This document shows, in pieces, positions 44,548-51,691 of a DNA stretch of 64,000 nt; position 1 is the first letter of the stretch, and each line of letters begins with the position of its first letter. The notes beneath the pieces are model-generated. The model did no database searches. It was not told the DNA's origin and saw only the letters and a list, made by a program, of their open reading frames with translations. The position numbers and the translations under genes were made by a program. The stretch comes from Rosistilla ulvae (GTDB lineage Bacteria; Planctomycetota; Planctomycetia; Pirellulales; Pirellulaceae), in contig NZ_CP036261.1 in assembly GCF_007741475.1 (NCBI RefSeq), positions 62,001 through 126,000 on the forward strand. The letters are read 5' to 3'.

Positions 44548-46206
44548 TCACCTCGATGTGTCGTGGATCGGTTTACAAAGCCCATAACCACTAAATCTAC
44601 CAGCGCCAAGGATCACGGGGCCTGTCACTTGATCGTGAAATTCAATTCTCGCATGCACCTGTGGACGGGTGGGCTTCCCCGCCCGCGAGGGCATTGGCAT
44701 GAACCCGTCTCCAAGTCGTGTTGTCGCTTCGCGTTCCGAGTCGCCACGCAGGCGACGCCGTTTCGACACGGCCCGCGGAACTCCGCGATGCCAGGAAGTT
44801 GTATCGATCTCCACGTTGCTGGGTGTCGGTAGACCCGCCCGCTTGCACGCCAATGCGATCGTTTCGGCAGCTTCGGCGTTCCATCGCATTCGGTCAGTCG
44901 AACGGTCCGACTTGGGGTAGCGATCCAGGACGACTGGTGTGACGCTCGCCCACGCGGAGCTTGGTCGGGTCCAGGTGGCGTTTTGAAGTGTCTTTGCAGC
45001 TGTCGCCTCCGATTCCATGCACAACGTCCAGACACCCAAGTTCCCGAGCTTCAGTTCAATGGGGCGTTCGTCATCGTTCTTGTCTAACAGCAAGCCACGC
45101 AGCGCCTCGCCGCGTGTTTCTGGGGCGATCTGTTTTGGCAATGCGATGGCAAGTCCCATCAGGTGTCCATCACCATATTGCCCACCCGCATAAGGGAGCG
45201 CAACGAATGCAGCGTGAGGATCGGTCGTCGCATTGCCGTTGGCTTCGTGACCGCTGAGCCACACCGGCGGAGGCTGAATTTCGCAGTTGGCCATGGCCGC
45301 GTCGCGCAACCGTTTGGTCAACGCAAGCGAATCTTGAACGCCTAGGTTGGGGCCATCGAGCTTGCGAAACACAAGCAGTTGGGAATCAAAATGCTCGCCT
45401 TCGACGACTTTCCGCCTATTGGTGGGACCGGCGTCGCGGGCATACCCCTGCCATTGTCCGAGCACTGGCGGCGTCGGTTCTGGCGGACGCAAAGACGATT
45501 TGAAGGGCATGCCAAACTCCAATTCAAAAGTCGCCTTTGCCTTGCGCTTTTGCGTTCCTTTGGACGATGAGATCGTCTCAGCCAAATCAGCGAAGCGGTC
45601 GATTCGATCAGCCCCACACGCGATGCGCAGACGTTCGAACTCCCCTTCCCCCGCGATCCGCAACTGAACCTCGGCCCCACGTCGGGTCGGTTCCCAACGC
45701 GGGCGGTTTGGCGTGCCAGCATCGATCTGAGCCCAGGCTCTTACGAGTGACGACGAATGCCCGACGCGGATGACGTTGCTGCAAATCCGCTGCAAGCCAT
45801 CGAGATGGGAAGCGAAGTGCTCAACATCGTGCCAAACAAATGTCACCGTTGCGTCGTCGGGAATCATCGTAGGAAAGGCTCGCTCCTGTTTCGACCGACT
45901 CAATCCCGGTGCGGTTTGCAGCAACGACTTGCTTGCCGTCACCTTGTCGTTGACTGGGACATAGACGGCGTGACGTGAGCGTCTGTTTCCATCACTCGCA
46001 AAAATATCTGGCGGAGGCAATTGTTCGAGCCACTGCAGCGCAGCAACGTCCGCGGCATCTTCCCCCATCTCAAAACAGGTCGCTGCCATCGCCATGAACA
46101 ACCGCCCCGGATGCGGTGGCCATTCCGCCGTTTCACGGTTTGCAACGTCCGCTGCGACGTAGCGTCCGGTGAGCAATTCGACGTCGATCGAAAACGTATT
46201 CATCAC
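44548..46206 (-). CDS. csb2: Csb2 (Cas5-Cas6 fused type, GSU0054 family)
   Basis: A 552-residue protein. The N-terminal FSIDVELLTGRYVAADV ... EWPPHPGRLFMAM is the GSU0054/Csb2 signature, a Cas5-like RRM. The C-terminal part RPQVHARIEFHDQ ... GPVILGAGRFSGYGLCKP has the Cas6-type Gly-rich loop. In type I-G this protein serves as Cas5 and as the crRNA-processing nuclease; candidate catalytic His residues are in DTTSWHRG and PQVHARIEFH. The start overlaps the csb1 stop by 4 nt (ATGA). Its end remains typical for the family, so the neighbouring transposase did not truncate it. Confidence 0.92.
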   Translation of the reverse strand: MMNTFSIDVELLTGRYVAADVANRETAEWPPHPGRLFMAMAATCFEMGEDAADVAALQWLEQLPPPDIFASDGNRRSRHAVYVPVNDKVTASKSLLQTAPGLSRSKQERAFPTMIPDDATVTFVWHDVEHFASHLDGLQRICSNVIRVGHSSSLVRAWAQIDAGTPNRPRWEPTRRGAEVQLRIAGEGEFERLRIACGADRIDRFADLAETISSSKGTQKRKAKATFELEFGMPFKSSLRPPEPTPPVLGQWQGYARDAGPTNRRKVVEGEHFDSQLLVFRKLDGPNLGVQDSLALTKRLRDAAMANCEIQPPPVWLSGHEANGNATTDPHAAFVALPYAGGQYGDGHLMGLAIALPKQIAPETRGEALRGLLLDKNDDERPIELKLGNLGVWTLCMESEATAAKTLQNATWTRPSSAWASVTPVVLDRYPKSDRSTDRMRWNAEAAETIALACKRAGLPTPSNVEIDTTSWHRGVPRAVSKRRRLRGDSEREATTRLGDGFMPMPSRAGKPTRPQVHARIEFHDQVTGPVILGAGRFSGYGLCKPIHDTSR

Positions 46207-47498
46207 TCCCCTCCATCTTCAGCACCGCTGGTGACCGCCAACTCCTGACTCTTGCGAACCAAGTCGACAAGCTTCTGCGCTGGCTTCAAAACGAGAGGTT
46301 CGGTGTTCCAAGGCAGTTGGGCTTCGACAGCTTTTGCGATCGATTCCTCTAGCAGCGCAACGGCTTCGTCAGCCGAAATCATAAATTGTTCAGCCGATTC
46401 GCCAGGCTGAGCCAACAACTCCCAAGTAGGCTTTTCTGTTGGCCATAACAGGCATCGCGACCGCAGATCGAGACCTCGTTCGCTCGCTAAGGCAGCGCTG
46501 CAAACTCCCAAGGCTGCGAGCGCGGTTTGTGCAACCAAATTTGAATCTGCGTCCGTCTTGGACGATCCGTGCGGTGGGAACCGCAAACGCCGCAGGGCGG
46601 GGAACGAAAGTACGGTTGTCTGTTCTGCATAAGCGATCGTCACTCCACCCGCCAGATAGATTCGTCGGTCAGCGTCTCCAATGGGATCTCTGCCTGTCTC
46701 CGAAAGGGAGGGGGCGATATTTCCATGGTTGACTTCCGACGGCTTACCATCTTTCCCGGCCAGCCTTGGCTTCTTCTTATCCATTCGCGCTTGGTTTGCA
46801 TCGAGCGTCCAGTCGCCGTTTTTATCTTCGTATACCGGTCCCGATTTCAACTGAATCGCAAGCGGGTCGATTCGGCTGCTCGTCTTGACACCCAGTTCTG
46901 CATCGATGCCGATGATCTCCGATACCAGTGCTCTTTGGAATTTCACTCCTAGACCTCCTTTGGGCCCGGTGGAATCCCAGATCCCAAAGATCAAAGCTGT
47001 TGGGCAGAGCTCAAGCAGCGGTGTGGCGTTGCGGAGTGTCGCCTGACTGAGTTTTTTGCCGAGCGTGGTCGCCCGAAACGCGACGCCATCGAGTTCGCTG
47101 TCGCGCAGGATCGCGTCTGCGACACGATGTGGTGCCTGCAAGCTTGTAACGCGGCCAATCGGTTCGTACAGTCCAGCATCTTCTGAACCGGGCTCGACGA
47201 TCGGGATCTCGCCAAAGTCGACTTCGACAACGGGGATTTTGATACGTTCATCGTCCACTGCATCTTGAAGTGCTTCTTCAAATCGGTTTGCCTGACTTTG
47301 AACCGAGTCCATCAGAACGCATCGCACAGGCTGGTCTCGCCCCGGTACGCGCCGATACTCCATCGCATAGACGGCTCCCGCATAGGTTGGCGGAAAGACC
47401 TTGTCTCCCTCGCCACCCGCAGGTTGCAGTTTGGTTCGGCAGCGCAGTGCTGCACCGGTCTTTACGGCATCTTTTAGTTTTGAATAGTCAAATGGCAT
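46203..47498 (-). CDS. csb1: Csb1 (Cas7, GSU0053 family)
   Basis: A 431-residue protein, first gene of the operon, with AGGAG 9 nt before ATG 47498. Family words: FDYSKLKDAVKTGAALRCRTKLQPAGGEGDKVFPPTYAG, VLMDSVQSQANRFEEAL, SLQAPHRVADAILRDSE, CPTALIFGIWDSTGPKGG and KFQRALVSEIIG, all hallmarks of the type I-U/I-G Csb1 family (broken here into motifs along residues 3-190). Csb1 is the Cas7 backbone that coats the crRNA spacer. Stop and csb2 start overlap (ATGA), giving coupled translation and the Cas7-Cas5 stoichiometry. Confidence 0.92.
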   Translation of the reverse strand: MPFDYSKLKDAVKTGAALRCRTKLQPAGGEGDKVFPPTYAGAVYAMEYRRVPGRDQPVRCVLMDSVQSQANRFEEALQDAVDDERIKIPVVEVDFGEIPIVEPGSEDAGLYEPIGRVTSLQAPHRVADAILRDSELDGVAFRATTLGKKLSQATLRNATPLLELCPTALIFGIWDSTGPKGGLGVKFQRALVSEIIGIDAELGVKTSSRIDPLAIQLKSGPVYEDKNGDWTLDANQARMDKKKPRLAGKDGKPSEVNHGNIAPSLSETGRDPIGDADRRIYLAGGVTIAYAEQTTVLSFPALRRLRFPPHGSSKTDADSNLVAQTALAALGVCSAALASERGLDLRSRCLLWPTEKPTWELLAQPGESAEQFMISADEAVALLEESIAKAVEAQLPWNTEPLVLKPAQKLVDLVRKSQELAVTSGAEDGGE

Positions 47499-47679
47499 TT
47501 GTGTCTGCTCCTAGATCTGGTGTTGCAAAAAGAAAAGTTAGAACCCGAAAGGATTGGTGTTAACAGTTGGTCGGTATGTCGCATTCAAGCTTCGTTGTAT
47601 TTGCCGTTTGAGTGTTAGCCCCGGTTGCATTTCCTGTTGGGTATGCATAAGTCAGTTTTTGTCCCCGAAGGGATTGCAG

Positions 47680-47850
47680 CCATTAGCCGTAGGTAAGCGA
47701 GGCGCCACCTACGGCTAATGTCAAACAAACAGGTTTTCGACCCCGAAGGCTGTCGCAGCAATCAGGCTGCGACCACCTTCGGGGTCGTATATCGCGTCGC
47801 TTTTCGTCATCCGGTGGTGTTCGCTGCGCTCGACCACCGGCTAATGGCTT
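47680..47850. repeat. three hairpin repeats upstream of the cas operon
   Basis: Three palindromes: ATTAGCCGTAGGT ... ACCTACGGCTAAT (about 47683-47720), GACCCCGAAGGC ... CTTCGGGGTC (about 47739-47786) and CCGGTGGTGTTCGC ... CGACCACCGG (about 47808-47840, followed by CTAATGGC). The 47499-47934 gap holds these, presumably the csb1 promoter, and no gene. They resemble the REP units near the transposase. Confidence 0.75.
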
Positions 47851-47934
47851 TAACGCCTTCGGCGTAGGTTGACTTGTGTATAACTGCCAGGTTTAGCGGC
47901 GCCGGGCCCAGCTAACGCCCAATCCGACGATCCG

Positions 47935-48063
47935 TTAGTATTGGCTACTACGTTCACGGTCGGGGCTATATCGCTGCAACTCCGGTTCGGCAGCCAATTG
48001 CTGCCGTGCACGCTTGAGACGAGTCTTGACTGTGTTCAATGAGATTCCGAGCTTCGTTGTGAT
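47935..48063 (-). pseudogene. truncated ECF-type sigma factor, C-terminal remnant
   Basis: About 41 codons reading ITTKLGISLNTVKTRLKRAR and QQLAAEPEL before a stop match sigma region 4 (the LGIS-x-NTVKTRL-x-RAR helix-turn-helix) of Planctomycete ECF sigma factors. Upstream the frame leaves the family abruptly at a GGCCGGATTCGTCCGGCC hairpin (near 48070-48090). The frame stays open for 400 codons, but that part is shadow sequence. Therefore a decayed gene at the island's centre, not a working sigma factor. Confidence 0.55.
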
Positions 48064-48150
48064 CTTTCCGGGGCCGGATTCGTCCGGCCTCGGCCTCATT
48101 GTTTTTGTTGGACTTTTCGTTGATTGCTCGTTAACATATATGTGAACCTT

Positions 48151-48384
48151 ATGCCGCATGTGCTGTTTGTCTGGAATGACGAAATCGTTGCGTACGTTGC
48201 ACAGCATGGGGTGACCGTCGACGAGTTCGAAGAGGTTGTGTTGAACGCTCGTCGTGTCGATGCAAGTCGTTCGTCCGGGAGGCCTATCGTGTTTGGTGAA
48301 ACCTCTTCGGGAAAGTATCTCGCTTGCGTGTTTGAATACCTCGACGACGTTCATGTCGTTCCGGTAACGGCATACGAGGTGTAG
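48151..48384 (+). CDS. putative toxin-like small protein (BrnT/DUF4258-like)
   Basis: A 77-residue protein from ATG 48151 (TTG 48124 possible). The pattern WNDEIVAYVAQHGVTVDEFE, EVVLNARRVDAS, RPIVFGETSSGKYLACVFEY and VHVVPVTAYEV resembles the small BrnT/DUF4258 group: strand, helix with HGVT-x-EEVEE, then G-x-T-x-x-G-x-Y-L strands and a T-A-Y/R ending. In that group the protein is an RNase-like toxin. It lies 94 nt upstream of an XRE-type HTH gene on the same strand, the usual toxin-first order. Assignment is by shape; no catalytic residue can be fixed. Confidence 0.6.
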   Translation: MPHVLFVWNDEIVAYVAQHGVTVDEFEEVVLNARRVDASRSSGRPIVFGETSSGKYLACVFEYLDDVHVVPVTAYEV

Positions 48385-48478
48385 CGTTGAGAGGATTCGT
48401 GGATCGCGATGTGTGCGATTTGATGGCTTGAATGCTGCGGTCTCATTGAAGTGTCCACCTCGGAAAGGACTTGGTCTT

Positions 48479-48841
48479 ATGAACAAGAAATCGAGTGGTA
48501 ATCGCGTCGTGCGTGAGTTGACGACCGACGAACGGAAACAGCTCGAGACCGCCCGCGCGGAAACCGAAGTTCGTCGCGATTCGATCGTCGCCGAAGCGCG
48601 TGCAAGAAAACGGGCCCTCGAGGCGATGCGGAAAGATGCGCAGGCAACGATCCGGGCAATGAAAGAGGAGCGGGAGCGTCTGGGGTTGTCCTTGGCGGAT
48701 GTGGAAGCACGCAGTGGGCTCAAGCGAAGCTCACTTTCGCGATTGGAAAACGATCCCGATGCCAATCCCACGTTGCTGACATTGCAGCGATATGCCGATG
48801 CGCTGCACTTGTCGCTGAGTACTTCGGTTGGCCAGCCGTGA
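48479..48841 (+). CDS. XRE-family HTH protein, putative antitoxin
   Basis: A 120-residue protein from ATG 48479 (GGAAAGGA upstream; frame opens at 48413). The N-terminal half is a charged helix, probably coiled coil (TTDERKQLETARAETEVRRD ... RKRALEAMRKD). The C-terminal half is an XRE HTH: RERLGLSLADVEARSGLKRS, SLSRLENDPDANPTL, TLQRYADALHL. It likely neutralises the upstream small protein and represses the pair's promoter. The long N-terminal helix is unusual for a minimal antitoxin and may be the toxin-binding part. Confidence 0.7.
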   Translation: MNKKSSGNRVVRELTTDERKQLETARAETEVRRDSIVAEARARKRALEAMRKDAQATIRAMKEERERLGLSLADVEARSGLKRSSLSRLENDPDANPTLLTLQRYADALHLSLSTSVGQP

Positions 48842-48899
48842 AGTCGCAGATTGCATGTCGCCAGGATTCGATAAACAGACGTTGAGAGCATTTTGCCGT

Positions 48900-49892
48900 T
48901 CATCGTGCATGCCTTTCCGAAGTTGGGGCGTAATGCGTCATGGCGGCGGCGAGTTCTGCTTGGATCTCGTCGCGGAGTTCCTGAGGTTCTAAAACTTCCG
49001 CCGACGCGCCGAAGCTGAGGATCCAGCTTTTGATCTCCATCGTGCTTGTCAATTCGAATGTCGCTTCGGCTAGCGCTTGCCCCAGCACCTCGACCTGTTG
49101 GCTGGAGTGCATCCGCTTTTCTTGGATGTAGCGGGCGGCGGTGCCGGTGAAACGGACGCGGACGGTGATCGATTCCTCTCCGGCGACGACGGCAAACGCG
49201 CCGCGAAAATGTTCGGCGGCATCGAAGTCGGTGGGGCGTTCGAAACGGATTTCGGTGACTTCGGCATCGCTCATCCGGTCCACTTTCCAAGTCTTCACCA
49301 TCTCCTCATCGTTATGCCAGCCGATGACGTACAGCGAGCCGCGATGTTCGGCCATCGCGTAGGGGAAGATGTCGTAGGTGACCGGTTCGGTGCTGCGGTT
49401 GGAGCGGTAGGTGATGAAGGTTGCCCGGTTCTCTTCGATTCCCAAGGTGAGGGCGTCGAGGATTTCGCCGTGGGCCGAATAGTCCGATCCGACCTGGGCG
49501 ATATGAACCCGCGGCAGCATCCGTTCAAGGAACCGCTGTTCGTTCGGCCCGATCGCCGCCATGATCTTTTCGAACGCGCACTCGGAGGCTTCGCCCAGCG
49601 GTGTCCCTTGGAAGACGCGGATGCCTGGCCGGCAGAGCATCAGCGCGAGCGCTTCGTCATAGGCGAATTTGATTTGAGGCAACGATTCTTTGGACAGCCA
49701 GTAGCACTTTTGACCGTTGTCGCCGATCTGCTCTTGGATCGCCACGCCAACGCCGCGCAGCGAAGCGATGTCGCGGCGTACCGTCTTGCTGCTGACGCGC
49801 AATGCGGCGGCGAGCGATTCGACGCCTTGTTTCCCTTCGCCGTTGGCGATCAGTAATAATAGTTTCGGATGTCGTTCCGATTGGATGGCCAT
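48900..49892 (-). CDS. WYL-domain transcriptional regulator
   Basis: A 330-residue protein. N-terminal winged HTH of the DeoR/YafY kind (QGVESLAAALRVSSKTVRRD, IASLRGVGV). Residues ~140-225 are a WYL domain (TLGIEENRATFITYRSNRS, YDIFPYAMAEHRGSLYVIGW, VDRMSDAEVTEIRFERP), and a WCX-like C-terminal extension follows (VRVRFTGTAARYIQEKR, SWILSFGASAEVLEP). WYL proteins sense nucleic-acid ligands and often regulate CRISPR or other defence loci, so control of the neighbouring cas operon or TA pair is a reasonable inference. It converges with the HTH antitoxin gene. Confidence 0.85.
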   Translation of the reverse strand: MAIQSERHPKLLLLIANGEGKQGVESLAAALRVSSKTVRRDIASLRGVGVAIQEQIGDNGQKCYWLSKESLPQIKFAYDEALALMLCRPGIRVFQGTPLGEASECAFEKIMAAIGPNEQRFLERMLPRVHIAQVGSDYSAHGEILDALTLGIEENRATFITYRSNRSTEPVTYDIFPYAMAEHRGSLYVIGWHNDEEMVKTWKVDRMSDAEVTEIRFERPTDFDAAEHFRGAFAVVAGEESITVRVRFTGTAARYIQEKRMHSSQQVEVLGQALAEATFELTSTMEIKSWILSFGASAEVLEPQELRDEIQAELAAAMTHYAPTSERHAR

Positions 49893-50057
49893 TCATAAAG
49901 CCCCGTTTGGATGAGTCTTTTCACCAAAGTAGGGGCTAGTGTATCAGTCGCCAGAGGGTGGGGGGCGAGTGCTGGACAAGATGTGTCCAAGCGGAGAATG
50001 TTTTTGCTGCGGGCTGTTTTGTTTGACTAATGGCGGCTTGCCGACGCCTGTGGTTTT

Positions 50058-50785
50058 CATACCAGCACGAAGCGCAAGCGAGTGGTTTTCGCGGCAGCGA
50101 CGATTAGCTTTCGATCACTCGCTAGCGCGTCGTGCTAGTATGTTGATCGCTGATTACCGGGCTTCTGCGGGGCGAACAACGTTCCCATACCAGCACGAAG
50201 CGCAAGCGAGTGTTTTTTGCGGCACCGACGATTAGCTTTCGATCACTCGCTAGCGCGTCGTGCTAGTATGTCGATCGGCGATCACCGGTCTTCTGCAAAG
50301 GGACTCACGCTCCCATACCAGCACGAAGCGCAAGCGAGTGTTTTTTGCGGCAGCGACGATTAGCTTTCGATCACTCGCTAGCGCGTCGTGCTAGTATGTC
50401 GATCGGCGATCACCGGTCTTCTGCAAAGGGACTCACGCTCCCATACCAGCACGAAGCGCAAGCGAGTGTTTTTTGCGGCAGCGACGATTAGCTTTCGATC
50501 ACTCGCTAGCGCGTCGTGCTAGTATGTCGATCGGCGATCACCGGTCTTCTGCAAAGGGACTCACGCTCCCATACCAGCACGAAGCGCAAGCGAGTATTTT
50601 TTACGGCACCAGCGCTTGGAGTTCGAGATCACTCGCTAGCGCGTCGTGCTGGTATGTCGATCGCCAATCACCGGACTTCTGCAGGGCGACTCACGTTCCC
50701 ATACCAGCACGAAGCGCAAGCGAGTGGTTTTCACGGCACCAACGCTTGGAGTTCGAGATCACTCGCTAGCGCGTCGTGCTAGTAT
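50058..50785. repeat. 128-bp tandem palindromic repeat, six copies, right edge of island
   Basis: Units start at 50058, 50186, 50314, 50442, 50570 and 50700 (period 128, last 130). Each has the CACGAAGCGCAAGCGAGTG arm, a variable 30-nt middle and the CACTCGCTAGCGCGTCGTGC arm, then a GTCGATCGGCGATCACCGG linker. The unit is the same as at 35437-35650. The last copy runs into the 3' end of the HlyD gene. The gap 49893-50757 contains only these repeats. Confidence 0.93.
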
Positions 50786-51691
50786 GTCGATCGTTAGGGT
50801 GCCGCTGATGCCGGGGCGGAGGAGCCATTGGGGCTGGCCGTTGGCGGCGGGCAGCTTGCGGTTGTCGGTCACTGTCCAGACAAGGTAGTTGCCGTCGAGG
50901 TCGACTTCCGGGCTGCATCGCGTGATCGTTAGATCGTCCATCACAATCGGTTCTTCGCCGGCGATCTGGAACGTTGCTGTCGCCCGCATCCCGATGATCC
51001 GGTGGGGTGCGATGTCGCGTAGATTCACGATCGCTTGGACCGTCAAGCGATCCATCCGCAGGATCCGCACCACGGGATCGCCTTGGCGACACCATTCCGA
51101 TTGAAAGCGGAACTGCTTGACGATCGTGCCAGCGAACGGCGAGACACTCTCACGCTCCTGCAAATCGATCTCCGCAACCGATAGTTCGGCTTCGGCAACC
51201 TGCCGCGCGTAGAGGTCCTCGCGATGTGCGGCTTCTGCGATTTTCAGCTCCGCCGCACTGCGATCCTTGTTGCTCGCCGCACGGTAGCGTTCCAGATAAG
51301 GCGTGCGGCCGACTTCATCGAGCAGTTCGGTCTCTTTTGTATTCTTCGCCAGTTCGACTTCCGCAGCCCGAATGTTCCATTGGTTCTCCGCTTTGACTGT
51401 CGCTTGATCCAGCTCCGCTCTCGCGACTTCCAATCTCGCCTGCGATTCGTCGTCGCCCAGCTGGAACAGCAGCTGGCCGGTGGCGACATCTTCGCCAGTG
51501 CGCGCATGCAAGGTGGTCAGCAGGCCATCCCGCTCGGCGGCCAAATCGACTTGGTCCAGTATCATCAATAGACAGTCGGTTTCGACGCTCGCGGGTTGCG
51601 AACGATCCTGACCGTGACTGGTCGAACCGACTAGCAGTGCGATCGCGATCAGGAAGTGAAGTGGGGCGATAGGTTTCATAAGATCAGACAT
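50759..51691 (-). CDS. HlyD-family periplasmic adaptor, small
   Basis: A 310-residue protein from ATG 51691 (frame open to 51943; ATG 51679 also possible). Signal-type helix LHFLIAIALLVGSTSHGQ, then a split lipoyl half (DQVDLAAERDGLLTTLHART), a coiled-coil hairpin (LEVARAELDQATVKAENQ ... AELSVAEIDLQERESV), second lipoyl half SPFAGTIVKQFRFQ and a beta-barrel. This is a membrane-fusion protein of an efflux or secretion pump. Start overlaps the upstream adaptor's stop by 8 nt, so the two are coupled. The last residues, LARRASE, are encoded by the 128-bp repeat, which supplies the stop codon. Confidence 0.82.
   Translation of the reverse strand: MSDLMKPIAPLHFLIAIALLVGSTSHGQDRSQPASVETDCLLMILDQVDLAAERDGLLTTLHARTGEDVATGQLLFQLGDDESQARLEVARAELDQATVKAENQWNIRAAEVELAKNTKETELLDEVGRTPYLERYRAASNKDRSAAELKIAEAAHREDLYARQVAEAELSVAEIDLQERESVSPFAGTIVKQFRFQSEWCRQGDPVVRILRMDRLTVQAIVNLRDIAPHRIIGMRATATFQIAGEEPIVMDDLTITRCSPEVDLDGNYLVWTVTDNRKLPAANGQPQWLLRPGISGTLTIDILARRASE

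Noticed and set aside
47935-49290. 451-codon minus-strand frame as one gene
   Set aside because: Only its last ~41 codons resemble a sigma factor; the rest is antisense to the TA-like pair and overlaps the WYL gene.
50058-50785. Second CRISPR array
   Set aside because: Units are 128 bp with two long complementary arms and near-identical linkers; there are no unique spacers of constant size.
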